Made by a program: the position numbers and the translations under genes
Part shown: in pieces, positions 1 to 7,038 of the stretch
How the letters are laid out: the number at the start of each line of letters is the position of its first letter
Numbering within the stretch: position 1 is the stretch's first letter
Source: Flavobacteriales bacterium UBA7612
Lineage (GTDB): Bacteria; Bacteroidota; Bacteroidia; Flavobacteriales; Weeksellaceae
Length of the DNA stretch: 64,000 bases
Reading direction: 5' to 3'
Assembly (NCBI GenBank): GCA_002484335.1
Contig: DLJQ01000004.1
Location: 99,828-163,827 of the forward strand
Notes under the pieces: generated by a model
What the model saw: the letters and a program-made list of their open reading frames with translations, nothing else
Told to the model about the DNA's origin: nothing
The model's database searches: none

Positions 1-19
1 CTTCTATAGTTAGTTTCAT
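1..19 (-). CDS. Possible 5' end of a divergent gene cut by the window edge
   Basis: On the minus strand an ATG at 19-17 opens a frame reading M-K-L-T-I-E that runs off the left edge without a stop. Only six codons are visible. An A-rich stretch precedes it and a near-match to a flavobacterial promoter box lies further upstream. The call rests only on this arrangement; the product cannot be named, and it may not be a gene at all. Confidence 0.2.
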
Positions 20-81
20 TTTTTATTATTTATGTTTCATCAAAATATTGTAGATTTAAACTAATCAAATACTTAAGTTTA

Positions 82-414
82 ATGAAATATTCATTATTAA
101 TCTTCATGTTTTTATTCTCAAATATTCTCAACGCTCAGAAAGTATTTTCTGTAGAATATAGTAGTCAGGCTGATGTGAAAATTTATGTGGTTGATCATGA
201 AAGTCAAGCAGATTTAAAAGTTTATAAAGTAAGTTATGCAAGCCAAGCAGGAAATAATGACGGAAATTGGTTTTTCACTGATTATGCATCACAAGCTAAA
301 AAGAAAATCTATTTTGTATCTAATTCAAGTTCTGCTGATGTTAAAATTTTTTATGTCAATTATAGTAGTCAAGCAGGTTGGAGGAATAAAAATAAACAAT
401 ACTTAATGCAGTAA
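82..414 (+). CDS. Small secreted 7(1) septoil-knot (DUF6150-like) protein
   Basis: 110 aa. The first ~18 residues are a typical signal peptide ending in N-A-Q, so the mature protein should be periplasmic or secreted. The rest is about six degenerate repeats built on 'YxSQAD-x-KIYxVx': YSSQADVKIY, HESQADLKVY, YASQAGNN, YASQAKKKIY, NSSSADVKIF and YSSQAGWR. This pattern matches the family NCBI calls '7(1) septoil knot domain', a small all-beta fold predicted to be deeply knotted; I recognise it from memory. No enzymatic motif is present and the role is unknown. A promoter is plausible in the AT-rich leader. A dispersed repeat begins 15 nt after the stop. Confidence 0.8.
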   Translation: MKYSLLIFMFLFSNILNAQKVFSVEYSSQADVKIYVVDHESQADLKVYKVSYASQAGNNDGNWFFTDYASQAKKKIYFVSNSSSADVKIFYVNYSSQAGWRNKNKQYLMQ

Positions 415-429
415 AAAAGGGCATGTTTT

Positions 430-507
430 GGGCAATCCCTACGGGTAGCGCTATTCATTACAATCTTTTTCTAAGGAAAAAGGATTTCCATTACTATCGC
501 TATTGCA
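430..507 (+). repeat. Dispersed flavobacterial intergenic repeat, copy A
   Basis: Starts GGGCAATCCCTACGGG and ends CGCTATTGCA. The outer ends can pair (GCAAT with ATTGC). The centre is a hairpin, AATCTTTTTC / GGAAAAAGGATT. CCATTAC-like and CGCTAT words occur on both sides of the centre. Related copies lie at 4461-4539 (inverted), 8290-8368, 16813-16921, 52049-52091 (truncated) and 61166-61242 (diverged). Confidence 0.85.
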
Positions 508-570
508 TTTTTAGTTAGTTCAAGTGTTTTTCTCAGAAAAATGATTTTTTAATTCCATTTGTTTCATTAT

Positions 571-593
571 GTCATGTTGAGCATGTCGAAACA
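571..593 (+). repeat. Short intergenic element, left arm of the island-flanking inverted repeat
   Basis: The element reads GTCATGTTGAGC followed by ATGTCGAAACA. It recurs as an exact reverse complement at 4379-4401. The sequence between this element and repeat copy A (TTAATT, TTTG, TTCATTAT words) is also partly conserved on the other side. The two arms, 430-593 and 4379-4539, therefore form a composite inverted repeat of about 160 bp around the island. Confidence 0.8.
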
Positions 594-617
594 TTTTTCC
601 ATAATATATAAAAATAA

Positions 618-1379
618 CTAATTCTCATTTCTAATTGTATCTAGAAAAAAATCATTAATCAACTCTTTATCAAACTCTATTTTTGAAATTAATTCAGCTT
701 TTGCTTTTAACTCAGTTTTTAACTCAGAAATCCAATTAAGTAATTCTTCATCTTTTACAATTAAGTAGCTTTCATCTACATTTGCTTTTATTTTTAAATA
801 GTTTTCTATTTTATCTAGTAAAAAATTATCATCAATCAAGTGAGCCAATTTTTTAAATTCCATCGGAGGAATTGTTTCTTTTTCTATAACCCACTTTGCT
901 GAAAGTACAGAACGTAATGCGTAGAACAAATGTTTTAATTTAAGTTCTTTGTTTCCTTCAATTTCAATTAATTTTCTTGTTGTAATTCCCAAATAGTGCA
1001 TTGAAACTTTTCTTGGATTGAATTGAGATTTTACAATTGCTAATAAACTTTTTTCAAACTCTTTATTTGTAATATAATGAATAGGAGATTGTAAATACTC
1101 AACAATACTCGAGTTAGATTTTAGAATCAAACGTAATACTTTCTGAATATCCCAAGCTTTAAAATCTAATTCATCAACGATTTTAAAATCAATAAAATCA
1201 TCAATAGGTTCTATTCTCAGATAATCACTTATTTTTCTTCTATAAATTAACCGAATATCATAATCACTATCGGTAGAAGGGAAGCCCCAAGCTCGACTTC
1301 CTGATTCAACGGCAAATAGAATTTCTATATTTTCGTCTTTTTCTATTTGCCTTAGTTTATTTAGTATTGTTGTTTTCAT
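618..1379 (-). CDS. COG3541/YcgL-type nucleotidyltransferase of the DNA polymerase beta superfamily
   Basis: 253 aa. Residues ~20-50 contain the minimal nucleotidyltransferase core: VESGSRAWGFPSTDSDYDIR. The Gly-Ser pair and the two acidic residues of D-Y-D are the expected nucleotide and metal ligands. The remainder is mostly helical, as in the larger COG3541 members. Its ATG overlaps the TGA of the upstream slipin gene by 4 nt, so the two are translationally coupled. The family is poorly characterised. From memory, members occur beside RNA-repair genes, so NMP transfer to RNA or protein is a reasonable inference, but the substrate is unknown. Other minimal nucleotidyltransferases act as antitoxins; no HEPN partner is visible here. 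Confidence 0.8.
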   Translation of the reverse strand: MKTTILNKLRQIEKDENIEILFAVESGSRAWGFPSTDSDYDIRLIYRRKISDYLRIEPIDDFIDFKIVDELDFKAWDIQKVLRLILKSNSSIVEYLQSPIHYITNKEFEKSLLAIVKSQFNPRKVSMHYLGITTRKLIEIEGNKELKLKHLFYALRSVLSAKWVIEKETIPPMEFKKLAHLIDDNFLLDKIENYLKIKANVDESYLIVKDEELLNWISELKTELKAKAELISKIEFDKELINDFFLDTIRNEN

Positions 1380-2470
1380 TGTTTCGTAAACATTGTTTTT
1401 AGTTCGTTTAATACATTCGAACCTCCAGAAATGCTGATTTCACCAACCTTATCTGCAATTTTTTCGATGTATTCCATTTCCTTCAACTTCCAAAGAATTT
1501 CATTTTCTTCCATTAATTTGGCAGTGTTCAATAAACTTCTTGTAGATGCTGTTTCTTCTCTTCGTGTAATAGAGTTAGCTTGAGCTGTTTTCTCAGCAAT
1601 TAAAACACGATTCATTATTTCACGGATTTCTCCTGGTAAAATAATATCTTTCATTCCTGCATCTTTTAATTTTAAACCAATTGTCTCGAATTGTATTTCA
1701 AATTTCTTGATAATATAGTCTGTTACAGAATTTTTATCAGACATTAAATCGTCGAAAGTAACATTGCTAATGTATTCTCTCAATCCTAATTGTATAGCTT
1801 GATAAATCATTTTTACAAAATCTTTATCCGATTGATATGCTTTTAACAAATCAACGATTTGGTATTGTACCATAAAGTTGATACGTAATTGCACTTTATC
1901 TTTTGTTAAGATTTCTTGTCCTAATATTTCTATTGTTTGTGGACGTAAATCGTATGTAACAGCTGAAATTTTTGTCTCGTTGCTATAAAATAAATAATCT
2001 CCTGCTTTTAGGATAGTATTAAACTGATTGTCTTTGAATAATAATCCTTCGAAATATGGTGAAACAGAAATGGTACGAACAGCACTTACTTTTCTTAGTA
2101 TTTCGATTTCTCTTTTATCTAAGTCTTTTATTTCTTCTGTTGAATCTAAATCGAATTTCTTTGTTGTTAATTGAACAGAGTTTTTCCATAACATAACATT
2201 TCTATTTACATACGATTGATGAAATTGTTTGTTTTTGTAAACAATTAATACTTCGTTATGTAAAACTTCAGTATAATTTACCATTGCGGCTAACTGTTCA
2301 TTTTCTAGAAATAGAGAATGGTATTTTTCTTCAATTATTTCGTTGAAATTCAATTTTATAATTTCTTTATGAAATAGAATCCAGTAAGTACCAGTTGAAT
2401 AAACTTTTGCTACTTCGTTGTTTTTTATTTTTACAGCAACTTCTTGCTTGTTGATTACTAATTTTTTCAT
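1376..2470 (-). CDS. Slipin (SPFH/band-7 family) protein
   Basis: 364 aa. The SPFH core (~residues 125-270) includes VRTISVSPYFEGLLF, YDLRPQTIEILGQEILTKD and ILPGEIREIMNRVLIAEK. A charged, probably coiled-coil C-terminus (~280-350) should mediate oligomerisation. There is no N-terminal transmembrane helix, unlike stomatin-type slipins. Instead an N-terminal ~100-residue region carries GTYWILFHKE-like elements. This soluble slipin type is the one I recall near Rtc RNA-repair genes. It is the first gene of a two-gene minus-strand operon with the nucleotidyltransferase (4-nt overlap). Its promoter region is shared with tRNA-like units and a divergent WYL regulator, which probably controls it. 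Confidence 0.88.
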   Translation of the reverse strand: MKKLVINKQEVAVKIKNNEVAKVYSTGTYWILFHKEIIKLNFNEIIEEKYHSLFLENEQLAAMVNYTEVLHNEVLIVYKNKQFHQSYVNRNVMLWKNSVQLTTKKFDLDSTEEIKDLDKREIEILRKVSAVRTISVSPYFEGLLFKDNQFNTILKAGDYLFYSNETKISAVTYDLRPQTIEILGQEILTKDKVQLRINFMVQYQIVDLLKAYQSDKDFVKMIYQAIQLGLREYISNVTFDDLMSDKNSVTDYIIKKFEIQFETIGLKLKDAGMKDIILPGEIREIMNRVLIAEKTAQANSITRREETASTRSLLNTAKLMEENEILWKLKEMEYIEKIADKVGEISISGGSNVLNELKTMFTKQ

Positions 2471-2695
2471 TTTATATTTTTTAGGTTTTTACTTTATTTT
2501 TTTTAAAAAAAAGCTAATTAGGTTTCCTTTTTCAAAACGGAATCAGATTGTTTAATAAGCTTTTTTCAATAGTTGTTTTTCAAATCAATTATTCAAATTA
2601 TTTTATTGAATAAGAAATTAGAAAATTAAAAATCAATCATCTTACAAAGAATCAGATTCAAGTTTTAAGCAAGTTTTTGTTCTCATTTTTCCTGA

Positions 2696-2715
2696 TTTAT
2701 CTTTAAGAAGATAAA
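2696..2715. promoter_or_regulatory. Perfect 8-bp inverted repeat upstream of slipin
   Basis: TTTATCTT-TAAG-AAGATAAA is a perfect stem with a 4-nt loop, lying between the tRNA-like units and the slipin start. On the minus strand it is followed by T-rich sequence. It could be a weak terminator or processing hairpin for the tRNA-like transcript, or an operator. I cannot distinguish these. Confidence 0.4.
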
Positions 2716-2759
2716 CCTTTCTATTTGAAAAGAAACTGCCTTAGCTTTTTGTTTCTAAT

Positions 2760-2830
2760 TGGTGCCCGAAGGCGAAAAATACAGATTAAAAGTCTGTTTG
2801 TAATTACTCTACCGGACTGAGCTACTTCAA
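2760..2830 (-). pseudogene. Degenerate tRNA-like unit 3 (Lys-TTT-like anticodon arm)
   Basis: Read on the minus strand, a TTGAAGTA acceptor-like start is followed by a D-arm-like GCTCAGTCCGGTAGAGT. Eight extra bases then precede a perfect anticodon arm ACAGA-CTTTTAA-TCTGT, with 7-nt loop and anticodon TTT. The expected T-arm is missing; the sequence continues into GCCTTCGGGC and then CACCAA. It shares the words GAAGTAGCTCAGT and TAGAGTA plus TTACAAA with unit 2, so the two are related. It is either a decaying tRNA or a tRNA-like non-coding RNA. Expression cannot be judged from the sequence. Confidence 0.6.
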
Positions 2831-2835
2831 TTTTA

Positions 2836-2907
2836 GTTGAAGGTAGGATTTGAACCTACGACACATTACACATTTTTGTAATACTCTAACCAACTGAGCT
2901 ACTTCAT
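2836..2907 (-). pseudogene. tRNA-like unit 2 (near-complete cloverleaf, abnormal anticodon arm)
   Basis: On the minus strand this 72-nt unit has AATGAAG / CTTCAAC acceptor strands (5 of 7 pairs), a D-stem GCTC/GAGT with the canonical loop AGTTGGTTA, and a perfect T-arm GTAGG-TTCAAAT-CCTAC. The anticodon arm is TTACA / TGTAA closing a 6-nt loop AAAATG instead of 7, so no normal anticodon can be assigned. It looks like a tRNA derivative that has lost decoding function, or a tRNA-mimic RNA. It lies in tandem between units 1 and 3, all co-directional with slipin. Confidence 0.65.
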
Positions 2908-2912
2908 TCGAA

Positions 2913-2985
2913 AATGAAGACAGGATTCGAACCTGTGACCTTTACATTATAGATTTATTACCAAGACTAGAATAGAAGTGATGAA
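2913..2985 (-). pseudogene. tRNA-like unit 1 (intact T-arm, eroded 5' half)
   Basis: On the minus strand the 3' half is clear: variable-loop-like AGGTC, T-arm ACAGG-TTCGAAT-CCTGT (2920-2936), then CTTCATT as the 3' acceptor strand. Upstream a TGTAA matches the 3' anticodon-stem strand of unit 2, but its 5' partner is not preserved. Only a weak D-arm resemblance (TAGTCTTGGTAATA) remains. The upper boundary is approximate. It may be a relic or the 3' part of a tRNA-like transcript. Confidence 0.5.
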
Positions 2986-3032
2986 ACAATTTCTACTATG
3001 ATGCTATACAGAAACATCTGTCGAGATAAATA

Positions 3033-3073
3033 AACCATTTGGTTGTTAAACCTTTGACAAAGTTGAGGTTGTT
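3033..3073. promoter_or_regulatory. Repeat-containing candidate operator in the slipin/WYL divergent region
   Basis: The stretch holds a palindrome AACCATTTGGTT (3033-3044), an inverted pair AACCT (3049-3053) / AGGTT (3066-3070), and a direct repeat GGTTGTT at 3041-3047 and 3067-3073, 26 bp apart. Clustered symmetric words between divergent genes, one encoding a regulator, suggest an operator. The rest of 2471-3245 is AT-rich with three tRNA-like units and no open frame of note. Confidence 0.35.
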
Positions 3074-3245
3074 GGATGCAGAAGAATTGCGTAATAAAAA
3101 TAATTTTTTAAATAAATTATAATTTACTTGTAATGAGTTGTTTAAAAGTTGAATTATTTACAAAATAATCTAATTCTATTTTTTTAACGCAGATAGATTA
3201 CGTAGTTAATTCACAAATTTGTACTATTACATAAATAATTGAGCC

Positions 3246-4277
3246 ATGGCAACTAATAAAATCGCATTAATTCGTTATCAAACTATTGATAAATGCCTAC
3301 AAAATCATTTCAGAAAATGGACATTAGAAGATTTAATAGAAAAAGTTTCTGAAGCCTTGTACGAATATGAAGGAATAACAACTGGAATATCTAAGCGTAC
3401 AATACAAGGAGATATACAAGTGATGCGAAGTGATAAATTAGGTTATAATGCACCAATTATTGTAAAAGAAAGAAAATATTATGAATACGAAGACAAAGAC
3501 TATTCTATTCACAATTCGCCTATATCTACAGCTGATTTAGATAAGATGAAAGAAGTGATTTCTGTAATGAAACAATTGAATGGGTTTAATTATTTTGATG
3601 ATATGAACGAGATAATTACTCGTTTGGAAAGTAACTTATCAAAACAAGATAGTAAACAACCTAGTTATATACAGTTCGAAGAAAATCCATTACTAAAAGG
3701 ATTAGAACATTTGAATAGGTTGTATCAAGCAATTGTAAAAAAACAATCTCTGCTTATTTCTTATCAATCTTTTACGGATTTAAGTAAATCTAGAGAGCCA
3801 AAACAAGCTGTCTATTATCCTTATTTACTAAAAGAATATAGAAATAGATGGTTTTTATTAGCGAAAGCAAGAAAAGGTAAAATATTATATACGCTTGCTT
3901 TGGATAGAATTGTTGATTTTTATGAGTTAGCAAATGAACCTTTTGTTGATGAATCAGAAATAGATTTTGAACATTATTATGATAATGCACTTGGCGTAAC
4001 TAAAACTGTAAAAGATAGAGAACAAAGAGTTGTTTTTCGTGTCAATAAAAAATTAGCACCTTATGTTGTTACTAAACCAATACATGCAACACAAAAAATA
4101 ATTAACGAAGATGAAAAAGGGACAATTTTTTCTATAGAAGTTATTCATAATTTTGAATTAGAGCGAGAATTACTTGGTTTTGGAGAAGAATTGGAAGTTA
4201 TCGCTCCAAAATTATTGAAAAGAAATATCAAAAGAAGATTAGAAAAAGCGTTGTTTTTTTATTTGAAAAAGAATTAA
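3246..4277 (+). CDS. WYL-domain transcriptional regulator
   Basis: 343 aa. The N-terminal ~70 residues form a helix-turn-helix module (SKRTIQGDIQVMRSDKLGYN, the usual winged HTH of YafY/PafC-like proteins). Residues ~165-260 are the WYL ligand-binding domain, with VYYPYLLKEYRNRWFLLAKA and a following TLALDRI. The C-terminal WCX-like extension ends in LGFGEELEVIAPK. WYL domains bind nucleic-acid or nucleotide ligands in known members. The gene is divergent from the slipin/nucleotidyltransferase operon, so it probably controls that operon and itself. I infer that it may sense an RNA or nucleotide damage signal; the sequence does not show the ligand. Confidence 0.9.
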   Translation: MATNKIALIRYQTIDKCLQNHFRKWTLEDLIEKVSEALYEYEGITTGISKRTIQGDIQVMRSDKLGYNAPIIVKERKYYEYEDKDYSIHNSPISTADLDKMKEVISVMKQLNGFNYFDDMNEIITRLESNLSKQDSKQPSYIQFEENPLLKGLEHLNRLYQAIVKKQSLLISYQSFTDLSKSREPKQAVYYPYLLKEYRNRWFLLAKARKGKILYTLALDRIVDFYELANEPFVDESEIDFEHYYDNALGVTKTVKDREQRVVFRVNKKLAPYVVTKPIHATQKIINEDEKGTIFSIEVIHNFELERELLGFGEELEVIAPKLLKRNIKRRLEKALFFYLKKN

Positions 4278-4460
4278 CAGAAGCGTGTTTTTAATTTAAT
4301 AGATTTTAAGAAGAAATCCCTCATTTTGAGTGAAATTCGAAAAGGATTTTGTATAGAGAAATAGGTAAGGATTTTAAATGTTTCGACATGCTCAACATGA
4401 CATAATGAAGCAAATAAAATTAAAAATCATTTTAAAAGAAACCTAGTTTATAAATCTATT
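4278..4460. other. Intergenic sequence after the WYL gene, containing the right copy of the short element (4379-4401)
   Basis: There is no gene here. 4379-4401 is the reverse complement of 571-593 (core TTTCGACATGCTCAACATGA). The following ~60 bp (AAGCAAATAAAATTAAAAATCATTTT) matches the reverse complement of the left flank with few changes. Together with repeat copy B it forms the right arm of the inverted repeat around the island. Confidence 0.75.
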
Positions 4461-4539
4461 TGCAATAGCGATAGTAATGGAAATACTTTTTCCTTAGAAA
4501 AAGATTGCAATGGATAGCGTGGCCCGAAGGGATTGCCCT
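4461..4539 (-). repeat. Dispersed flavobacterial intergenic repeat, copy B (inverted)
   Basis: This is the reverse-complement orientation of the family, running TGCAATAGCGATAG ... GGGATTGCCC. The central hairpin CTTTTTCCTTAGAAAAAG is nearly identical to copy A. It is the only copy in the window on the opposite strand, and it forms the outer right arm of the inverted repeat around the slipin/WYL island. Confidence 0.85.
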
Positions 4540-4706
4540 AATTATTTTAAGTATGTTAAAATAATTAAGAATGATTTTTTGATTATAATATGGTGTAAAA
4601 TAATTGATTCAATCAATTTTATAAGGCATTTAGAAGATTTCATTAAAAATAATGGTTAAAATTTGAGATTTTGATTTAATCTTTATTCATAAAAATAGAA
4701 AACTTA

Positions 4707-4714
4707 CTACATTT
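4707..4714 (+). promoter_or_regulatory. TAnnTTTG promoter box (TACATTTG)
   Basis: TACATTTG matches the Bacteroidota -7 consensus and lies 7 nt before the ATG at 4722. Transcription would therefore begin almost at the start codon. This argues against the upstream in-frame TTG at 4713, which overlaps the box. Confidence 0.6.
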
Positions 4715-4721
4715 GTGGGCT

Positions 4722-5846
4722 ATGAGTATTCGTATTAAAAAAGTACAATCAAAACATGATTTGGAGGCTTTCATAAAGTTTCCGATGGATCTATATAAGG
4801 ATAATAAGAATTATGTTCCGCCTTTTATTAATGAGGAAAAGGAGACATTAGATGTTTCTAAAAATCCTGTTTTTAAAGACGCAGAAGCGCATTATTTTAT
4901 TGCTGAAAAAGATAATAAAGTTGTAGGAAGAGTTGCAGCGATTATCAATTGGCAAGAGGTAAATAAACAACACAAAAAGAAAATGCGTTTTGGTTGGTTT
5001 GATATGATTGATGATATCGAAGTTACGAAAGCTTTATTGGCTAAAGTAGAAGCGATAGGTAAAGAAAATAATTTAGAATATATAGAAGGTCCTGTAGGTT
5101 TTTCTAACTTAGAAAAAGCAGGAATGTTAACTAAAGGATTTGATAAATTAGCTACAATGGTTGGTTTGTATAATGATCCATATTACCCTGAGCATTTAGA
5201 GAAATTAGGTTTCGAAAAAGCGAATGAATGGGTAGAGTTTGAGTTAGATGCACCAAATGAATTACCAGAAAAAGTTATAAAATTCAATAAAATAGTTAGA
5301 GAACGTTATAAACTTAGAGAATTAAAATTCACTAAAACTTCTGAAATAATTCCCTACGTAGAGGATATGTTCGATTTGTTGGATAAAACATATAGCGAAT
5401 TAGATACTTATGTTCCAATTGCGGATTATCAGATAGAATATTATAAAAAGAAATATATACCATTTATCAATCCAGATTATGTAAACTGTATTGTTGATGA
5501 AAATAATAAAATGGTTTCGTTTGCGATAACAATGCCTTCTTATTCTAAAGCCATGCAAAAAGCGAAAGGAAAATTACTGCCTTTTGGTTGGTGGCATCTT
5601 TTACGCGCAAGTAAAAAGAATGATTCTGCTCAATTTTACTTAATTGGGATTGATCCAAAATACCAGGGAAAAGGAGTTACAGCTCTTATTTTTAATGCAA
5701 TGTTTGATACATTCAAACGTAATGGAATTAAATTCCTTGAAACAAATCCAGAATTAGAAGACAACGAAAATATACAGGTTCTTTGGAAATCTTATGATCC
5801 TGTAAATCATAAAAGACGTAAAACATTTAAAAAACCTATTGTATAA
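4722..5846 (+). CDS. GNAT-like N-acetyltransferase family protein
   Basis: About 374 aa. An N-terminal segment (HYFIAEKDNKVVGRVAAI) and a C-terminal segment (LIGIDPKYQGKGVTALIFNA) resemble the beta-strand and pyrophosphate-binding QxKG motif of GNAT acetyltransferases, suggesting a duplicated or two-domain arrangement. The substrate is unknown. The conserved flavobacterial homologues I recall are annotated only as GNAT or hypothetical. I chose ATG 4722 because the upstream TTG lies in a promoter box. The stop overlaps the next gene's ATG by 1 nt (TAATG), so it leads a probable four-gene operon with the M14 peptidase, the thioredoxin-like lipoprotein and the DUF4230 protein. Confidence 0.75.
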   Translation: MSIRIKKVQSKHDLEAFIKFPMDLYKDNKNYVPPFINEEKETLDVSKNPVFKDAEAHYFIAEKDNKVVGRVAAIINWQEVNKQHKKKMRFGWFDMIDDIEVTKALLAKVEAIGKENNLEYIEGPVGFSNLEKAGMLTKGFDKLATMVGLYNDPYYPEHLEKLGFEKANEWVEFELDAPNELPEKVIKFNKIVRERYKLRELKFTKTSEIIPYVEDMFDLLDKTYSELDTYVPIADYQIEYYKKKYIPFINPDYVNCIVDENNKMVSFAITMPSYSKAMQKAKGKLLPFGWWHLLRASKKNDSAQFYLIGIDPKYQGKGVTALIFNAMFDTFKRNGIKFLETNPELEDNENIQVLWKSYDPVNHKRRKTFKKPIV

Positions 5847-7003
5847 TGTTTGATATTCAACTTTTAGAAAAAAAATATTCAACTTTTAGACAAGAAGGTT
5901 TTGATGAAAAATGGTTGAATTATGATGGTTTATTACGTTATTTTTCTACAAAAAATACTGAAAAAGAACAAATAGGAACATCTTTTTTAGGTAATTCTAT
6001 TTATAAATTGTCTTTTGGAACAGGAGAAAAAAGAATTTTAATTTGGTCGCAAATGCATGGAAACGAATCTTCGGGAACTCGTGCAATGTTTGATGTAATT
6101 AATTTCTTTGAACAAAATTCTGAAATTACACAAAACATTTTATCTCAATTAACAATTGATTTTATTCCGATGTTAAATCCTGATGGAGCAAACGTAAATA
6201 CGAGAAGAAATGCAATTGGAATTGATATTAACAGAGATTTTTTAGCAAAAGAATCTACAGAGATTCATATATTATTAAAGCAAGTTGAAAAAGGTAATTA
6301 CATTACATTATTCAACTTACACGATCAGCGTACAATTTTTAATGTTGGTACTACAGAAGAACCCGCAACATTATCTTTTTTAGCACCATCATATAATCTT
6401 GAAGAAGATGTGAATGATGTACGCGAAAAAACAATGGGAATTATTCAGGCTATTAATACCGATTTACAAAAAGTAATTCCAGGAAAAGTAGGTCGTTATA
6501 CATCAGAATTTTACCCAATGTCTACTGGAGATAACTTCACTAAAATGGGTTATCCATGTGTATTGTTCGAAGCAGGTCATTATCCGAATGATTATCAGAG
6601 AAATGAAACAAGAAAATACAATGCTTTAGCAATTATTTCGGGTTTGTTTTCTGTGGCTACACAAAATGAATTTGCATTTGATGATTATTTATCAATTCCA
6701 CAAAATGGACAACGTTTTTTAGATGTTATTTTACATAACGTACAAATACAAAATGGAGATAAATCTTCTCATGTTGATTTAGGGATTTATTTTGAGGATA
6801 TTTACAATAATAAATCAAACAAAGTAGAACAAATCGCTAAAATTATAGAAATTGGGGATTTAAGAAAATTTGTAGGTCATTTGGAATTGGATGCCAATAA
6901 TCAAATTTATAAAGCAGAAAATTCATTTTATCCAACGCTTAATCAAATAGCAACTTTTGAAGTTGGTTCAATAAAATTAATCAACGGACAAATAATAAAT
7001 TAA
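5846..7003 (+). CDS. M14-family zinc carboxypeptidase
   Basis: 385 aa. Zinc-site features of M14 peptidases are visible: HGNESSG (H and E of the HxxE motif, ~residues 70-76) and a downstream NLHD providing the third histidine. A substrate-binding-like NPDGANVNTRRN precedes INRDF, and the general-base Glu is probably in VLFEAGHYPND. There is no signal peptide, so a cytoplasmic peptidase or amidohydrolase-like role is inferred. The family also includes succinylglutamate desuccinylase/aspartoacylase-type enzymes acting on small amides. It is translationally coupled to the upstream acetyltransferase-like gene (1-nt overlap) and followed 35 nt later by a thioredoxin-like lipoprotein. Confidence 0.82.
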   Translation: MFDIQLLEKKYSTFRQEGFDEKWLNYDGLLRYFSTKNTEKEQIGTSFLGNSIYKLSFGTGEKRILIWSQMHGNESSGTRAMFDVINFFEQNSEITQNILSQLTIDFIPMLNPDGANVNTRRNAIGIDINRDFLAKESTEIHILLKQVEKGNYITLFNLHDQRTIFNVGTTEEPATLSFLAPSYNLEEDVNDVREKTMGIIQAINTDLQKVIPGKVGRYTSEFYPMSTGDNFTKMGYPCVLFEAGHYPNDYQRNETRKYNALAIISGLFSVATQNEFAFDDYLSIPQNGQRFLDVILHNVQIQNGDKSSHVDLGIYFEDIYNNKSNKVEQIAKIIEIGDLRKFVGHLELDANNQIYKAENSFYPTLNQIATFEVGSIKLINGQIIN

Positions 7004-7038
7004 ACACATTAAGACAACTATAAAAACTAAATTTTACG

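Noticed and set aside
2760..2985. Functional standard tRNA genes
   Set aside because: Loop sizes, missing T- or D-arms and inserted bases are incompatible with normal tRNAs; only tRNA-like status is supported.
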